Origin: Staphylococcus equorum
Lineage (GTDB): Bacteria > Bacillota > Bacilli > Staphylococcales > Staphylococcaceae
NCBI RefSeq assembly: GCF_029531845.1
Contig: NZ_JAMBPV010000017.1
Location: forward strand, 1 to 40,247
Reading direction: 5' to 3'
Length of the DNA stretch: 40,247 bases
Shown: positions 39,662-40,247 of the stretch, one piece after another
How positions within the stretch are numbered: position 1 is the stretch's first letter
Layout: the number at the start of each line of letters is the position of its first letter
The notes under the pieces: model-generated
What the model saw: the letters and a program-made list of their open reading frames with translations, nothing else
The model's database searches: none
What the model was told of the DNA's origin: nothing
Translations under genes and position numbers: made by a program

Positions 39662-39889
39662 TTAAATTATTGCTTGTTCACTTAAACATTCATGTTTCAT
39701 AAGATATAAATTACAATAATTCTCATGCTCTTTTTCTAATTCATATCTCAATTTTCCTAACTTACTTAAGTTGGTATGTTTTTTGCTTTTTTCAATTGTG
39801 ATCTGGTGTTGTAAATCAAACAACTTAGTTTCTGAAAAACTAATATCAATTTCTATTTCCTTGTATATTATAACTGAATTATAGTTCAT
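39662..39889 (-). CDS. hypothetical protein, 75 aa
   Basis: 75-aa soluble protein, unknown family. A beta-like start (NYNSVIIYKEIEIDISFSE) is followed by charged helices (KLFDLQHQITIEKSKKHTNLSKLGKLRYELEKEHENY), so a coiled coil is likely. GGGAGGAC precedes the ATG. It lies just upstream of the ssb operator and may be read from operator copy 11 or from the gene before it. Confidence 0.62.
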   Translation of the reverse strand: MNYNSVIIYKEIEIDISFSETKLFDLQHQITIEKSKKHTNLSKLGKLRYELEKEHENYCNLYLMKHECLSEQAII

Positions 39890-39916
39890 TTTAAGTCCTC
39901 CCTTTTATTTAGTTGC

Positions 39917-39935
39917 TCGCCTATAAAATAGACGA
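39917..39935. promoter_or_regulatory. operator copy 11 (degenerate)
   Basis: TCGCCT-ATAAAAT-AGACGA. The spacing and two half-sites are preserved, but each half has a change, and no -10 lies at the standard offset on either strand. Confidence 0.5.
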
Positions 39936-39946
39936 ACAACTATTTG

Positions 39947-40195
39947 TTATTTATTTAGAAAATTTGTTATTTCTTTTCTCGTCATATTATCAAACTCAAC
40001 TTCTGAAATAATTGTTTTAAGTTTAGATTTTACATCTTTTATTGTATCTTCATGAATACTTGTTGCTTCATTATCTGCTGATATATAACCTTCTTTTAAG
40101 TTTAACCAACAACCGTCCATATCTTTATAAAATTCTTCTACACTATTTCTGTATTTTTTTGGTATATATTTTTCGATTGATAATTGTTTAAACAT
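39947..40195 (-). CDS. hypothetical acidic protein, 82 aa
   Basis: 82-aa soluble helical protein, not recognised. It has an aromatic stretch, FYKDMDGCWLNLKEGYIS, about residues 22-39. The ATG at 40195 follows TAGGAGTGG; a GTG three codons earlier overlaps that site. Its promoter would lie in the last bases of the window or beyond, near operator copy 12. It shares the small-size, AT-rich look of its two neighbours and may be co-transcribed with them. Confidence 0.62.
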   Translation of the reverse strand: MFKQLSIEKYIPKKYRNSVEEFYKDMDGCWLNLKEGYISADNEATSIHEDTIKDVKSKLKTIISEVEFDNMTRKEITNFLNK

Positions 40196-40223
40196 CTTGA
40201 CCACTCCTAATTTTTTGTGTTTT

Positions 40224-40242
40224 ACGTCTGTTTTGCAGTTGT
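40224..40242. promoter_or_regulatory. operator copy 12 (degenerate), at the window end
   Basis: ACGTCT-GTTTTGC-AGTTGT. One half is perfect and the other has a change. Any promoter using it would extend past the end of the window. Confidence 0.5.
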
Positions 40243-40247
40243 ATTTG

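Noticed and set aside
1..40247. CRISPR array, tRNA or rRNA genes, insertion sequences
   Set aside because: No regular spaced repeats, clover-leaf or rRNA signatures, DDE transposase genes or terminal inverted repeats were seen. The only recombinase is the small serine resolvase.

Overview
The window is AT-rich Firmicute DNA whose gene content points to a conjugative plasmid of a Staphylococcus or close relative. It has a RepA_N-type replication gene with a countertranscript RNA, a ParA-type partition pair, a MobA/MobL relaxase with an adjacent oriT-like region, a VirD4 coupling protein, a Gram-positive type IV secretion (T4SS) operon, a TopB-type topoisomerase, SSB, and a small ribbon-helix-helix (RHH) protein placed like the ArtA master regulator of pSK41. 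The layout recalls the pSK41/pGO1 tra/trs plasmids, but the oriT does not look like the RSF1010-type site reported for those. No antibiotic, metal or biocide resistance gene and no insertion sequence was seen. The window begins at a HindIII site and contains all backbone functions, so it may be a whole plasmid opened at that site; this is not proven.

Layout. (1) 0.1-8.1 kb, minus strand: a hypothetical gene, a CPBP-family membrane protease overlapping topB, the VirD4 coupling protein and the relaxase. (2) 8.1-8.3 kb: oriT-like hairpin and divergent overlapping promoters. (3) 8.3-12.4 kb, plus strand: relaxosome-type operon of two small proteins, two long Asn/Glu/Lys-rich proteins and a lipoprotein. 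(4) 12.4-15.2 kb: two XRE regulators, the repA control region and repA with 23-bp repeats inside it. (5) 15.2-24.5 kb: ArtA-like repressor, divergent from the T4SS operon: two-TM pilin-like protein, VirB3-like protein, VirB4 ATPase, lysozyme/CHAP hydrolase, lipoprotein, VirB8-like protein, VirB6-like protein, EssB-like protein and a small membrane protein. (6) 24.6-31.5 kb: short operons of small, mostly membrane or unknown proteins plus parAB. (7) 31.6-34.8 kb: a block of unknown genes behind a perfect palindrome, a serine resolvase and a GNAT-like protein. (8) 34.9-38.6 kb: membrane and surface proteins, including a membrane-anchored Mrr-type nuclease and a TcaA-like protein. (9) 38.6-40.2 kb, minus strand: a YolD-like gene with a LexA box, ssb and two small genes.

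How it fits together. The relaxase would nick at the oriT-like site and be delivered by VirD4 to the T4SS channel. The relaxase and the two long proteins encoded on the other side of oriT all end in Met-(Thr/Ser)-Arg after a charged tail, which suggests they carry a common export signal. Twelve copies of a 19-bp inverted repeat (ACRTCT-N7-AGAYGT) lie in front of topB, parA, ssb and several unknown genes. In six copies a promoter -10 hexamer starts exactly 31 bases from the start of the repeat, so the -35 lies inside it. This looks like one plasmid-wide regulon. A second promoter type (TGGTATAAT) is shared by the relaxase, relaxosome, artA-like and T4SS promoters. repA expression appears to be set by a leader RNA that switches between long-range pairing and a hairpin hiding the ribosome binding site, controlled by an antisense RNA.
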